A stretch of 64,000 nt of DNA from positions 143,270,522 to 143,334,521 of the forward strand of contig CM056741.1 in NCBI GenBank assembly GCA_029851415.1, read 5' to 3'. The stretch is from Eretmocerus hayati. Its lineage: Eukaryota > Arthropoda > Insecta > Hymenoptera > Aphelinidae. A program made the position numbers and the translations under genes. Each line of letters begins with the position of its first letter. The first letter of the stretch is position 1. A model generated the notes under the pieces. That model saw nothing but the letters and a program-made list of their open reading frames with translations. It was not told the DNA's origin and searched no databases. Shown piece by piece: positions 13,356 through 24,638 of this stretch.

Positions 13356-14010
13356 TGTATATATATATAATGCATGTGTACATTTGAGCCATCTGTTTTT
13401 CGACTCTGGAAAATGTTTTTTCCACCACTAGTACACTCGGAACGAAAATGGATTGCAACAGAATGACGGTCAGTTTTAGTTCGAGATCTTTCTTCTCTTT
13501 CGTACGCAATAGGTTATGGCGCGAGCATGGCGTTCGAAAAGTCTTGATTAAACCTATCGAAATCGGCCTTGACAATCTTGACATGTTGAATTTGAGGTTG
13601 TGGGTGTTTGTATCTAGCGAAAGAGTAAAGAACAAAAGGAAGTGATTTCTCATCAAACCCAATTTTTGAAATCTTGAAAATTTCATCTTTGAAGTAAAAT
13701 TGTATATATTTACAAAAGAAATGGACTTTAACTCCCCCTATGCAGTCCAGAGCCTATTCTTGATATTTTTTCAGTCCCAGTTCTCAGGCAATTTATAATC
13801 GTCTGTTTTCGGACCAAAACTCCCGTCAAGGGAGGAAATCAACCCAAAACCTATGAATGCAATCAACCTCGCAAATAGCCGGATGCTTGAGCCGAAAATT
13901 CTGACGGGTATATAAATCAATCCCAAAAGCTAGGAAGGCACGTATTACGGGTGCGAGCTACACAGGCGCCCGCACTTCAAGTGTATCACGTATAAGAGCC
14001 ACCGTTTGGT

Positions 14011-14092
14011 GCGTCCGGACTAGCTCAGTCAACAGCGTGTCAGTCTGTCGATCAAGAGGTCGCCGGTTCGTTTCCCGGCGGCCACTTTTTTT
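14011..14092 (+). ncRNA. tRNA-like (tRNA-Lys-like) segment inside left LTR, with T-run
   Basis: It contains the A-box-like TAGCTCAGTCAACAGCG, which fits TRGCNNAGYNGG at 10 of 12 positions, and the B-box-like GGTTCGTTTCC. The T arm pairs GCCGG with CCGGC. A run of T residues (14086-14092) follows, as in a Pol III terminator. Overall it resembles an animal tRNA-Lys head but with a degenerate anticodon arm. Transcription is not shown. Confidence 0.5.
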
Positions 14093-14360
14093 ATTCAGTG
14101 CATAAAGTGAAATAAAACCATAACAACTGGTGTCAGAAAGCGGAACGAACCTCGCTCACAAGTGGACCGCATACTAGGAGGATAATCAACGATGTAGATT
14201 AGGTGGCGCTGCCCACGCGTAGACATTCTGTACCGTGTACTGCCAAGATGAACTCGGGATCTACATGGACGACAATTAGGGAGCAACGACATGAAGTTCA
14301 GACGATGAGGACATCGTCGACTCTGCCCAGGGGGTGTGTTACGGGTGCGAACCGCTTGGT

Positions 14361-14442
14361 GCGGCCGGACTAGCTCAGTCAACAGCGTGTCAGTCTCTTG
14401 GTCAAGAGGTCGCCGGTTCGTTGCCCGGCAGCCATACTTTTT
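14361..14442 (+). ncRNA. tRNA-like segment inside right LTR, with T-run
   Basis: Second copy of the segment at 14011. It has the same A-box-like sequence, a B-box-like GGTTCGTTGCC, and a TTTTT run directly after. The anticodon region differs, with CTCTTGGTCAAGAG forming a perfect small palindrome. Confidence 0.48.
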
Positions 14443-15614
14443 ATTCAGTGCATGAAAAGAATAAAACCATTACACAAGCAATCCCGCAAATAGCCGGATG
14501 CTCGGACCAAAACTCCTATCGGGGTAGAAAATCAACCCCAACACCTAGGAGGGCAACCAAACCCGCAAAAAGACAGATGCTCGGACCAAAAATCCTATTG
14601 GAGAAGAAGACCAGACCCATAACCTAGGAAGGCAAGTAAATCCGCAATTTTTCTTCATGCTCGGACTGAGAATTCTGTCGGGGAAAAAAGCAATCGAAAC
14701 AACTGAAGAGAGGGAATCAAATCCGCAAACAGCCAGATGCTCGGACCAAAACTCCTGTCGAGGGAGAGAATCAACACCAAACCTAGAAGGGCAACTAAAC
14801 CCGCAAATGGCCGGATGCTCGGACCAAGAATCCTGTTGGAGGGAATCAATCGCAAAACCTAGGAATGCAATCAACCCCGATAATAGCCAGATGCTCGAAA
14901 CGAAAATTCTGGTAGCGGAGAAAATCAACCCCAAAACCTAGGAATTCAATAAACCCCGCAAATAGCCGGATGCTCGGACCAAAACCCCTATCGAGGTAGG
15001 AGATCAACCCCAAAACCTAGGAAGGCAGTCAAACCGGCAGATGACCGGATCATTGGACCAAAAATTCTGCCGGGGGAGGAAACAACCCCATAATTCGGCA
15101 AAGTTGCCAACAGCAAAATTTTCCCGATTTTGTGATAACTCTCAAGGGCCCACTTAATAGACTAGTGACATCTTTATTGAACTCTCAAGGGCACACTCAC
15201 TTCATCATTACATCTCATTTTGGGAAAAAATATTCGGGATGTACCACAATGCACAGTTATTTCATAGCGCAATTTTCTTTAGACGAACGGTTTTGGCATT
15301 TTTTGAAGAAAGATGACACGTTGTGTAGAGCCGATCAGATCACACCATTCAACAATATTTTGGGCACTGAATAGGGCATTCATCGAACTATGATTCTCAT
15401 TCGTGTCATTCCTAACGTGGAAACCACATCTGCGGACCACTTTGCCCCGAGGAATTAGAATTTTCTTTTCTAAGCAAGAAACCATTGTGAACAGTTTTTG
15501 CGTTTATTGCAATTTTGATGGAGTTGATGGAGCTCTCTATTGATAAGTCGACAACCATCTAAACTATGTTTCCCTCCAAACTCTATCGCATTGAACACGA
15601 TATTGGTGATCTTT

Positions 15615-15725
15615 CTGACCCGACGGAATTTTTGGTCCGAGAATAAGGGCATTGGCGAGTTTACTTGCGTTCTCAGGTTTTCGGATTAATTCATGTCCTC
15701 GTCAGAATTTTGGTCCGAATTATTG
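15615..15725 (-). repeat. Minisatellite units in opposite orientation
   Basis: The complement of this stretch carries TCGGACCAAAA twice and a diverged AAAACCTGAGAACGCA, matching the ~79-bp unit found at 13.8-15.1 kb. The array is therefore bordered by inverted copies on its right side. Confidence 0.6.
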
Positions 15726-15857
15726 ATCCCAACATAAATCATAAGTACTCGACCAGCCCGGAAATACCGGAAGTCCGACGCGTCGTGAGTTTTGCAAATT
15801 TTTTGCAAACAAATCGAGTTGATTTGAAAAGTTACTTGGATGTTCAAAATTATCAGA

Positions 15858-15955
15858 TTTTGGTGATCAGATGGATCAGAGAACGGATCAGATGGGATCA
15901 GAAGGATCAGTCGCGCGGGGATCATATTGGATCAGCAGAAAGATCGATCGTTTTG
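15858..15955 (+). repeat. Degenerate GGATCAGA short tandem repeat
   Basis: The word GATCAGA, or close variants, recurs about every 10-12 bases (GGATCAGAGAAC, GGATCAGATG, GGATCAGAAG and so on). It is non-coding. Confidence 0.6.
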
Positions 15956-16310
15956 CTGTCATACACGTGGTCTCGTGCCGAGGTTATGTGTCAGTGCGCC
16001 AGTCCGAGCATTCGCGACGCAAGGAGCTGGGTGCCGGGTCTAATGCCGGTGAGCACGACCAAATCAAACTTTGTGAAAGTCTGAATGCAATAATCCTGTT
16101 ACAAAATTCCAATCACGAGGATAATCGAATGCAGCTTCCCATTCGGTGCAATTCTTGAGCCATGATCAGATTAAAAGTTGTACGTAAAATTTGCATTACA
16201 GTTTGATAAATATGAAGATCAGATCCGAACTAGCTCTGTACTGAAATTTTTTTATCGCACAAAACCATATTTAAGAGTGAGCGATGATGATTGACACGAG
16301 TTTCATGTAG

Positions 16311-16394
16311 ATTGGGGGTATGAAAAGTAATTTCTTAGAGGTTAAAATTTTCGAGCACACCGTAGACGGAGTTGGGATCGGAAGGTGTTCGTGG
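16311..16394 (+). repeat. Fragment of ~145-bp arm repeat, left of 2-kb palindrome
   Basis: It contains TTAGAGGTTAAAATTTTCG and CGTAGACGGAGTTGGGATCG, which match the units at 18.5-19.2 kb. It is separated from them by the palindromic insertion at 16395. Confidence 0.7.
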
Positions 16395-18457
16395 AAAGGG
16401 ACTAGGCGGTTAAGCATGGTGAAGTGGACCTTGTCAGGTATGGCCCGGAAAGTATTTTTCCCCACTTTCTAACCCCAAATTATGACAAAAGCAAAGGTTT
16501 GTAGGTCCCAAAGTGACCCTTGTTTTCTACGGCACCCTAGGAATCCTCTAAAAAACCCTCGAAATCGATGTTCCTTCTATCAAATCGCATTCTGATGCAT
16601 TTCAACGAATCAATCTGAGAATTTTTTGACATATTTTTGAAACTCCATCAAATAGAAGGAAGATGTTTGCATACTGACAACTTTGGATTTAGGCTTCGAA
16701 AAAAATTCTTGAATATTGAAAAACGATTTTTCTCATAGAGGTTGGGGATTAGCACGGAATTTGAACATCCTACCGTGTTTGTCAGGTTATTTTACGTCGA
16801 AAACTGCTTAGAAACATATAACTTTAGGTGGTGGAACATGGTCAAAAATGCAAAAAACCATTTTCAAAGCAAATTTTGAGTCAGTAATTTGCATCTTCTG
16901 CGCATGCGCGTCCTCCTAAATCTCTGAAAGCGATCTTAATCGATAGCTGATGCAATTTCCTTCAAAATGACTCCTTGAGGAGGTCGATTTGATGCAGTAA
17001 AACCTGAGATCTAGCTGGTCCAAAAAATGAAGAAATCCAAGGTATCATATCCGTGAAGCCGTGGCTCCTTCAATGGACCCGAAAAGTGCGAATTTTGAGT
17101 CGGACTGTTTCAAAGATGTAAACATGTGTTTTTGATGTAATTTTTGACGTAGAAACCGAATCCGTGGTCAGTTTTATTCCAAACCTTCAAGATTTTTGAT
17201 GATTTCCAAAAAACCGACCGGAGGGTGTACGGCCATTTCCAGCCTTTTTCTACACATTTGAGCTGTATGTTGAGTATAGGCAAAAGTTTGAACTTGATAC
17301 TAGAGGATGCAAGTACGTTTTCCTTTGTATTTTGACCAGCTGAAGACGATGCTGATGGTTTTGAGGCACAGGAATAACTCGAGAGAGAGATATGAGGTGC
17401 ATGATGCAGTTCTCTCTGATAAGATCATAAAACAAAATATAGCTCCATCAGTCCAAATCTGACTCCCAACTCGTTCCCAAGCCTCGAAACCATCGCTATC
17501 GTCTTCAGCTGGTCAAAATACAAAGAAAAACATACTTGCATCTTTTACGCGACAATAAGTCCAAACCTTTGCCTATACCCAACATACATCTCAAATGTGT
17601 AGAACAAGGCTGGAAATGGCCGTACACCCTCCGGTCGGGTTTTTGGGAAACATCAAAAATCTTGAAGGTTAGGAACAAAACTGACCACGGATTCGGTTTC
17701 TACGTCAAAAATTACATCGAAAACACATGTTCAAATCTTTGAAACAGTCCGACTCAAAATTCGCACTTTTCGGGCCCATTGACGGAGCCACGGCTTCACG
17801 GATTTGATACCTTGGATTTCTTCATTTCTTGGACCAGCTAGATCTCAGGTTTTACTGCATCAAATCGACCTCCTCAAGGGGTCATTTTGAAGGAAATTGC
17901 ATCAGCTATCGATTAAGAATACTTTCAGAGATGTAAGAGGACGTGCATGCGCAGAAGATGCAAATTACTGGCTCAAAAATTGCTTTGAAAATCGTTTTTT
18001 GCGTTTTTGACCATGTTCCACCACCTAAATTTATATGTTTCTAAGCAGTTTTCGACGTAAAATAACCTGACAAACACGGTGGAATGTTCAAATTCCGTGC
18101 TAATCCCCAACCTCTATGAGAAAAATCGTTTTTCAATATTCAAGAATTTTTTTCGGAGCCTAAATCCAAAGTTGTCAGTATGCAAACATCTTCCTTCTAT
18201 TTGATGGAGTTTCAAAAATATGTCAAAAAATTTTCAGATTGATTCGTTGAAATGCATCAGAATGCGATTTGATAGAAGGAACATCGATTTCGAGGGTTTT
18301 TTAGAGGATTCCTAGGGTGCCGTAGAAAACAGGGGTCACTTTGGGACCTACAAACCTTTGCTTTCGTCATAATTTGGGGTTAGGAAGTGGGGAAAAATAC
18401 TTTCCGGGGCATATCTGACAAGGTCCACTTCACCATGCTTAACCGCCTAGTCCCTTT
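16395..18457. mobile_element. 2.06-kb near-perfect palindrome (foldback/hairpin element)
   Basis: The arms of about 0.98 kb are nearly identical inverted copies: AAAGGGACTAGGCGGTTAAG at 16395 pairs with the complement ending at 18457. Pairing continues to a small loop near 17370-17475. It inserted into the ~145-bp tandem repeat, whose sequence resumes on both sides. A diverged single arm of the same family lies at 34251-35075. No protein-coding capacity was seen. If transcribed it would give a very long hairpin RNA. Confidence 0.85.
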
Positions 18458-19190
18458 GGTGAAATACTCAGACTTCGAAGAGAATTGATTTGCTAGAGGT
18501 TTCAGATCAATACGAAAAACGGCAGGCACTTTTTTGGAGGATAAGTATCTGAAGTACTCCGTAGACAGGGTGCAGATCGGAAGGCGTTCGCGAAATTTTT
18601 CTGAGATACTCGGCTTTCGGAACGAAACGATTTGCCACAAGTTTCGGATCAATGTGAGTTGCGGAAGGCCCTTTTTTGGAGGTTAAGTATGTGAAGTACA
18701 CCGTGGACAAGGTTAGGATCGGAAGGCGCTCACGAAATTCTTTTGACATAGTCAGTCTTCCGAGAGAATGGATTGGGCTCAGGTTTCGGATGAATGAGAG
18801 TTACGGAAGACAAATTTCCTTGGAGGTTAAGTATCTGGACTACATCGTAGACAGGGTTAGAATCGGAATAAGGCTTCCGCGAGGTTTTTGTAAGATACTC
18901 CGCCTTCTGAGAGAATCGATTTGGCAAAGGTTTCGGGTCGATCGTAGTTCCGGAAGGCACTTTTTCTTGGATGTTAAGTAACTGAAGTACTCCGTAGACA
19001 AGAATAGGATCGAAAGGCGTTCACGAATTGTTTTGAACCAATCAGTGTTCCAAGAGAATCGATTTGACACAGGTTTCAGTACGATGCGAGACGCTGGAAG
19101 CAGTTTTCCTGGAAGTTAGATATGTGAACAACGGCGCAGATTCGGTTACGAACGGAAAGCGCTCCCAAGAAAATCGTCAGATACTTGAAT
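18458..19190 (+). repeat. ~145-bp tandem repeat array, left arm
   Basis: About five diverged units carry the landmarks GTAGACAGGGT-AG-ATCGGAAGG (near 18563, 18703, 18849, 18992 and 19128) and GGAGGTTAAGTAT. The same unit occurs in opposite orientation at 20.4-21.3 and 32.8-33.3 kb. Confidence 0.82.
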
Positions 19191-20407
19191 TTCTGTCAAA
19201 TCGGACCCTCGCACACCCAGAACTTCAAGTTAAAAGGCCACCAAAAGAAAGGGACAATCTTTTGATCCAACGTGTCCGACATTTTGATTCATTTATCATC
19301 CAAAGAACGTCTGAACATACATTTTTTACATGAACATTATGGTCTACAGTAGTTCGCAGTAGTTAGTATAGACTCGGCGGTGTTTCAGTATCATAAAAAT
19401 AAGTGTTTGGGAATGTTGGAGATTTTTGAAGCTCTCGAACGTTCGAGAAAGGAAATTGCGAGGCACGAGAGCGATGACCCCTTGTGCCCCCCTCGAATCG
19501 TTCGATCTGTAAAACTATGGCCATTGGTGCTTTTAAATATGAAATTGGGCAACGTCGCATCTCACCTCGCACCTTGCCGTTGTCAATCATCCGTAAGCGA
19601 TTTGGCAGTCAGTTGACCATGGATCGGTGAGACAGCAAGTTCGGCTGATCTCGCGCCCGCGATTCGCGCCGCGAGCTCCCGCCTAAATTCATCAAGCAAT
19701 TGTTTTGTCCGCGACTAATTCACCCCTCACCTCTCTCCACGTCTTTTCTTTTTACATTTTTGTCAACACACTAGTTTTGTGATTAAAGTGCTAATCATTT
19801 TCAATGAAACCGAGTGTAATTATAATTTTATAATAAGCTTCCACTGCCCTGTTCGTTCTCGACCGCTTTATCCCACCTCTGAATAATTTTATTTATTGGG
19901 CGAGTATTTTCCGAAAAATTATTCAGCTCGTGATCAATAAGATTGCATCGAGATAAATCTCATGATTCTTCCAATCTTCCTCGGTTTTCCTGGTTATTTT
20001 ATCTGATATTCATCTTGAAACCCAGTGCAGCCAGTGCATCTGAAGTCGCCACTGATCGTGATTAAAGGTCGTCATCCAAACAGCGTTCATGTGTGATCCT
20101 TTCACAACTTGTACAAATGACTTTCCCAGTCTCTTCAAAGTTGTCTCGATCAGAACAAATCAAATAAATGTTCAGCATATCATCTGATTGACCCAAAAGC
20201 AACCATGCCAAAGATATCCTGAATTCTTCAGGATTGGAATCCTCGCCCAAATCCTCTCCCTGGCCGAACCTATCCATCATCCACATTACGAAGGGCCCAC
20301 AATTTCGATTGTCCGTTTGTTATAGTCGTTTTCCGTTATAGGTTGTCTCCCTTCACTTTTTCTACGTGAAAACATTGAGCCGGATCTTATCATAGCTCTG
20401 CACATAG
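19190..20407. other. Unique central segment of the outer foldback element
   Basis: About 1.2 kb of non-repetitive DNA lies between the inverted arms. A 74-codon minus-strand frame at 20062-20286 ends in CTSCERITHERC, a Cys/His-rich tail that resembles a partial zinc finger. I do not recognise a protein. The segment could be host DNA, transposon cargo or the remnant of a transposase gene. Confidence 0.4.
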
Positions 20408-21300
20408 CTCCCACTGACCTGAAACCTGGGGCCTTATTCTAATACATTTTTCCCGCGACGGGGTGGAAGAAAAACCAGCATTCCCAATTTTCACCCAGTT
20501 TACATTTAGTAAACAAACTAGTTTGCAACATTGATTGCTATGATGACATCATCGGAATATACTTAATGGCGTATCCTTCCGAACCCTCAAAAAATTTCTA
20601 GCACCACATAATTCTAAGATTGTCCGAAAAGTCATCTCAACGTGAAACTAAATGATTTTCAGACCTCCACATTTCCGCTTACTAACCTGTCACTTCGATT
20701 GTGATCGAAAAATGATTCAATTTCTTGTTGAGATGACTTTAGGCCCAATTTTAGAATTGTGTGATGTTAAAAAATGTTTGGGAGTTCGGAAGGATACGCC
20801 ATTAAGTATAATCGAGTGATGTTTTTGTAGGAACGAACGTTAAATACTAGCTTGTTTACTAATTGTGAAGTAAGAAAAATTGGAAATTGCGGGATTTTTT
20901 CCCACCCCGCCGCGGGAAAAGTATATTAGAATAAGGCCCCTGGGGCAAATCGATTCTCTCGGGAGGTTGGGTATCTAACCCGAATTCCGCGAACGCCTTC
21001 CGATCCTAACCCCGTCTACGGTGTAGTTCAGATACTTATCCTCCTAGGAAAAGGTCCTTCCGCAACTTCGCGAACGCTTACCGATTCCTTACCCAGTCTA
21101 CGGAGTACTCCAGATACTTAACCTCCAAGAAGAAGTGCCCTTCGCACCTCCCAGTGACCTGAAACCTGTGGCATATCATTTCTCCTGGGAGGTCGAGTAT
21201 CTCACAAAAATTTAGCAAACGCCTTCCGATCCTAACCCTGTCTACTGAGTACTTCAGATACTTCACCTCCAAGAGAGAGAGCCTCCCGCACCTCTCACTG
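20408..21300 (-). repeat. ~145-bp tandem repeat array, right arm (inner part)
   Basis: Units in opposite orientation to the left arm have CTTCCGATCCTAACCC-GTCTACGG at about 20999, 21083 and 21223, and CACTGACCTGAAACCTG. The array is interrupted at 20429-20939 by a MITE and at 21301 by the CR1-like element, and resumes at 32787. Confidence 0.8.
20429..20939. mobile_element. PIF/Harbinger-like MITE, 511 bp
   Basis: Terminal inverted repeats begin GGGCCTTATTCTAATAC and end with the complement at 20939. The 3-bp direct repeat CTG lies at 20426-20428 and 20940-20942. A 3-bp duplication with G-rich ends fits the PIF/Harbinger group. Inner arms also pair (ACTTAATGGCGTATCCTTCC and complement). It inserted into the tandem repeat. 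Confidence 0.78.
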
Positions 21301-21742
21301 GATCGTGTGTGGCGCTGTGAGTATAGTTTGACGTGTTTCACCTCGCTCCTAATTCGATCGTTATTTCATAGTTTTTTTCCACTTCCCCCAAGGAAGTTTT
21401 GATTTCAAGTAATCCTGGGCACCTGCTGGCTCACACCTAGGCGAGCAGAAATAGCACAGGCTCGCATTTTGAGCCAGGGTGTCCCGATTACCTGTGAATT
21501 TCGAGGTTAGAAAAGCACGAGCTCAGCGAAATTGAGCGGCAGCAGCCCAAGCATCACCAATACATAGTTGGCATATTTGTATACTCGTCGGGTCGCCTGT
21601 GCGGTATATACATACATCTCCCGACCGAGCAACAAGTTGGGCACTGACATCAATGCATTCTGCTACACATCAACGTGAAATCGGAAACTGCCGCTGAAGT
21701 GCCATGCATGGACAATGCGAGTGATGTGTACTTATTTGTAGC

Positions 21743-22929
21743 ATGCCTAAAACCAAACTACGATCTACGTGTCCAAAGTGCAAGAAATCGGTGAGAGGCG
21801 GTGTTCAATTTGTAAGGTGCGCGCAGTGCAAAACTCCATTTCATATCGAGTGCTTAGATCTATCCCCACCCGCTTCGCATGACTTCACTTGCGAGAGCTG
21901 TATACCCTCCCAGATAGAAGTCCAACGTTCGGTATCGTCTGCTAGTCCAGCTGTTTCTCCAAGTCGCGGTGTGCTTACTAGCCCCCCTCGCCCGGCATCT
22001 ACCACTAAACACCCGTGATCTTCTCCACCTCCGTCTGACTGTGAGCCTTTGACCAAATCGATTTGCATAGCTCAAGCATCTACTGAATCTAGTCGAACGT
22101 TCACATCGGTCACCATGGAAAGTAGTGCATTTTCAAATTTCATCGACGATCCCTCGACTCCGCCGTACATGAAAGCATTTTATGCCAATCTCATGCAGAC
22201 AACTCGCGACGGGCTTGATCAGATGCGCTCGGAGATATCTACTTTATCGACAAAGTTTGACAATTCTCAAGTAACAAATGCCAACGCAATGCGTGATCTC
22301 CGCAATGAATGTCGTTCTGAAATTCTTAACACGCGTGCCCTAACTGACACGTTGGAGATCAAATTTAGCGGTATTCCCAATGAGCTCATTAATTCACCAA
22401 AAGATGTCATCAAAATCCTACACGCTACACTCGACTGTGCTGAAGCCGATCAATTTGTTTTCCAATGCCGTGTTTGGCATCTCTAAAAACTAATGCGAAC
22501 GTTGCTTCTGCTCGTTCCGAGAATGATCAACCTAACGCGTCGTCTGCTCCCGCTACAAGAGGTACGCAAGACTCTTCATATAGACCGTCTTTTTCATCGA
22601 TCGTTGTAAAATATGCATCTTCTGTTGTCCGAGACACAGTTCGCCACAGCTGTGGCAAGCTTAAGGATAAAACGGCCGCGTCTATCCTTGGTGTAGGAGG
22701 AACTAATCCAATCTACCCCTCGCCTATTCTACCGGGTCCTATTTACCGTATATGGCGTGATGCACTTGCTACATCCAAAACTTTGGGATACGCCCGTCCT
22801 ATCACTCGTGGACTCGCGATCTATATGAGGCAGACTCGTGATTCTCAGCCTATCCCCATTCTCAACTCGAATGACTTGAGGAACCTTACACCATACATCC
22901 CTCGTGATGATTCAGTGATGGATCAATGA
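21743..22929 (+). pseudogene. CR1-like ORF1 (PHD-finger RNA-binding/accessory protein), broken
   Basis: The N-terminus holds a Cys4-His-Cys3 finger (CPKC, CAQC, HIEC, CESC within residues 11-53), as known in ORF1 of CR1-lineage retrotransposons. The same frame continues after an in-frame TGA at 22016-22018 through a likely coiled-coil region with STLSTKFDNSQ. Near 22470 the reading shifts to another frame and runs to a stop at 22927-22929. ORF1 products of this group are thought to bind element RNA or chromatin; this copy cannot make an intact protein. Confidence 0.75.
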
Positions 22930-22979
22930 GGTCATCTTGGTCTGATTGAGCCATCCATTGTTCTTGAGCCCCCTAACAA

Positions 22980-23315
22980 TTTTTCACTCACTATTGGTCA
23001 TGTCAACATCAATAGATTGGGTACGAACATCAATCTTTTAGAATCTCAATCTTTTCTAAAGCATTATGATATAATTGCCCTGAGCGAAACCTTTCTCAAG
23101 CCTGAAGACCCTGACACGCCGTATTCGTTGGATGGATTTACACTTTTTCGGCACGATAGAGTTGGTAAAGAAGGCGGTGGAGTGGGCTTGTATGTCCGAT
23201 CCCACTTTCAAGTTAGAGCTCTAATATCATCAGAACAGGAATTTTATAATCAAGTGGAATTTGCCATATATGAAATAAAGATCTATAAAATGAAGTTGCT
23301 TTTCGCTATAGTACA
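22980..23315 (+). pseudogene. CR1-like ORF2, endonuclease domain, 5' part
   Basis: It starts with the AP-endonuclease hallmark GHVNIN and continues with DIIALSETFL and a GGGVGLYVR motif. It is interrupted by the insert at 23324 and continues in the same reading frame after 29831. The role in the element is nicking of target DNA before target-primed reverse transcription. Confidence 0.85.
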
Positions 23316-24194
23316 CAAAAGACCAAGGGGGAAATAGCTAATATTCCATACTGTAGATACTTGGCTTATAACTGTACGTACTTGCTCGTACCTGTCAATA
23401 CTCGCAATAGTAATTCCTGCTACCTACACAGTACGGAATGGGTATGTGATGGATTTTGGAGAGGCGCTCCAAATGCACGCAACAGTAGTTGCCAGTATGT
23501 GACGGGTGCTGAACAAGTACGTGACGGGGACTGAACAAGTACGTGACGGATTCTGGAGCCCTTGCTCAGCGAGCAACATGGCAGTAAATTCGTGTATGTG
23601 CCAAGTACGGATCGAGTACGTGACGGACTCTAAGAGCTGGTCACGGGGTACCACGAGGCAGTAGTTGCCAGCACGTAATAGGAACGGGACAAGTATGGGA
23701 CGAACTCCGTGAGCGCAGCTGGTCTGATTCAACCTAACTTGAATGACGGTGTCTCCTGCTACGTAATTATCACGCAGAGAATTAACTAATTTATTAATTA
23801 ACTGACTAATTAATGAATTACCCTGCTCGAATCTCACACGAGCCTCACCGCGATGCTCTACACTCACGAAGGTCAGAAAAATGAAAAAATAAAGCGCACG
23901 GGAATGAAATTTTGACCCCTTTTTCGATAATAATTTTTTTTGGCGACTCTGGATCGCCAAACTAATGATTGCGCCAGTAATACGTCGAAAGTGACCCTTT
24001 GTGGAAGTATTCGAGTGAAATTTCACTTGGATCGAGTTGTTTTTTCACTCGATCCTCGAGTTGCTTACAATTTTCAGTACGAAAAACTAAATATTTATAT
24101 ATTGTGGAACGATATTGAGACTAAGATGCTTAATGAAAACAATGGAACTGCATAAAAAATGGAAAAAACACTTTCAACAAAGTTTAGTATGAAT

Positions 24195-24310
24195 TCATGA
24201 TTGGTTGTCGCTGGAATTTGAACCTGGTTTTCTTGCTTTATCTTCTCTGTTCGTTATTTATTACGCCAACCATCCAACCAACTGAGCCATCGGGGATATT
24301 GACGAGAGAG
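24195..24310 (-). repeat. tRNA-derived SINE head
   Basis: On the minus strand it has a perfect A box, TGGCTCAGTTGG, and about 60 bp downstream the B-box-like AGGTTCAAATTCC. The distance and order are those of a tRNA-type internal promoter. The middle does not fold into a normal anticodon arm. It lies inside the hAT-like insert. Confidence 0.6.
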
Positions 24311-24638
24311 ACTGAGAAAACAGTGATGAGGGCCGTTATGACAACCAATCGTAAATTTTTCAACAAAAGTGGTCTGAGTATGACTATTCTTCACTGCTCT
24401 ACGTCAAATAGCCTGATTCACTGTTTTTCGTGTAATATGGCTATAGAAACCCGTATGAAATCCAAATCTCATGATTACAATGAATAATTCGATATGAATA
24501 ATTGCTATCTACGAATTGAACCTCAATGTTTGGGATGAAACGCGGGGTAGAATTGAGGCACAAGTCCTGTTTGCATCGAATTGCACATCTTAATTTGTAT
24601 CAAGAACGTGATAGTAAGAGTGTCAAGATAATGATGTT

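Larger units (their letters stand above)
13943..14474 (+). mobile_element. Terminal-repeat retrotransposon in miniature (TRIM-like)
   Basis: Two direct repeats, 13943-14125 (183 bp) and 14337-14474 (138 bp), look like LTRs. They begin T(G/A)TTACGGGTGCGA and end CAT(A/T)ACA, and the second lacks about 45 bp present in the first. Two bases after the first LTR is TGGTGTCAGAAAGCGG (14128-14143), which matches the primer-binding site used with tRNA-Leu, whose 3' end is complementary to TGGTGTCAGAAG. The purine-rich CAGGGGG lies just before the second LTR. The internal region is only about 210 bp and non-coding. The flanks CACG and CAAG may be a decayed 4-bp target duplication. The insertion interrupts a minisatellite unit. 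Confidence 0.72.
13805..15092 (+). repeat. Minisatellite, about 79-bp unit, split by a TRIM-like insertion
   Basis: Degenerate units carry the landmark CCGGATGCTCGGACCAAAA and then CCTAGGAAGGCA. About two units lie at 13805-13942 and about eight at 14475-15092; the landmark recurs near 14495, 14576, 14656, 14736, 14812, 14890 and 14968. Long open frames inside the array are a side effect of the repetition. A further copy in opposite orientation lies at 15615-15725. Confidence 0.85.

Noticed and set aside
14011..14085. Functional tRNA gene
   Set aside because: A and B boxes are present but the anticodon arm does not pair properly, and the copy is part of a repeated LTR-like unit.
14545..14941. 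Open frames of 94-129 codons on both strands
   Set aside because: They run through the ~79-bp minisatellite and owe their length to repetition; no domain or splice support.
18458..19190. CRISPR array
   Set aside because: Units are ~145 bp, diverged throughout, without a repeat/spacer pattern, and the genome is eukaryotic.
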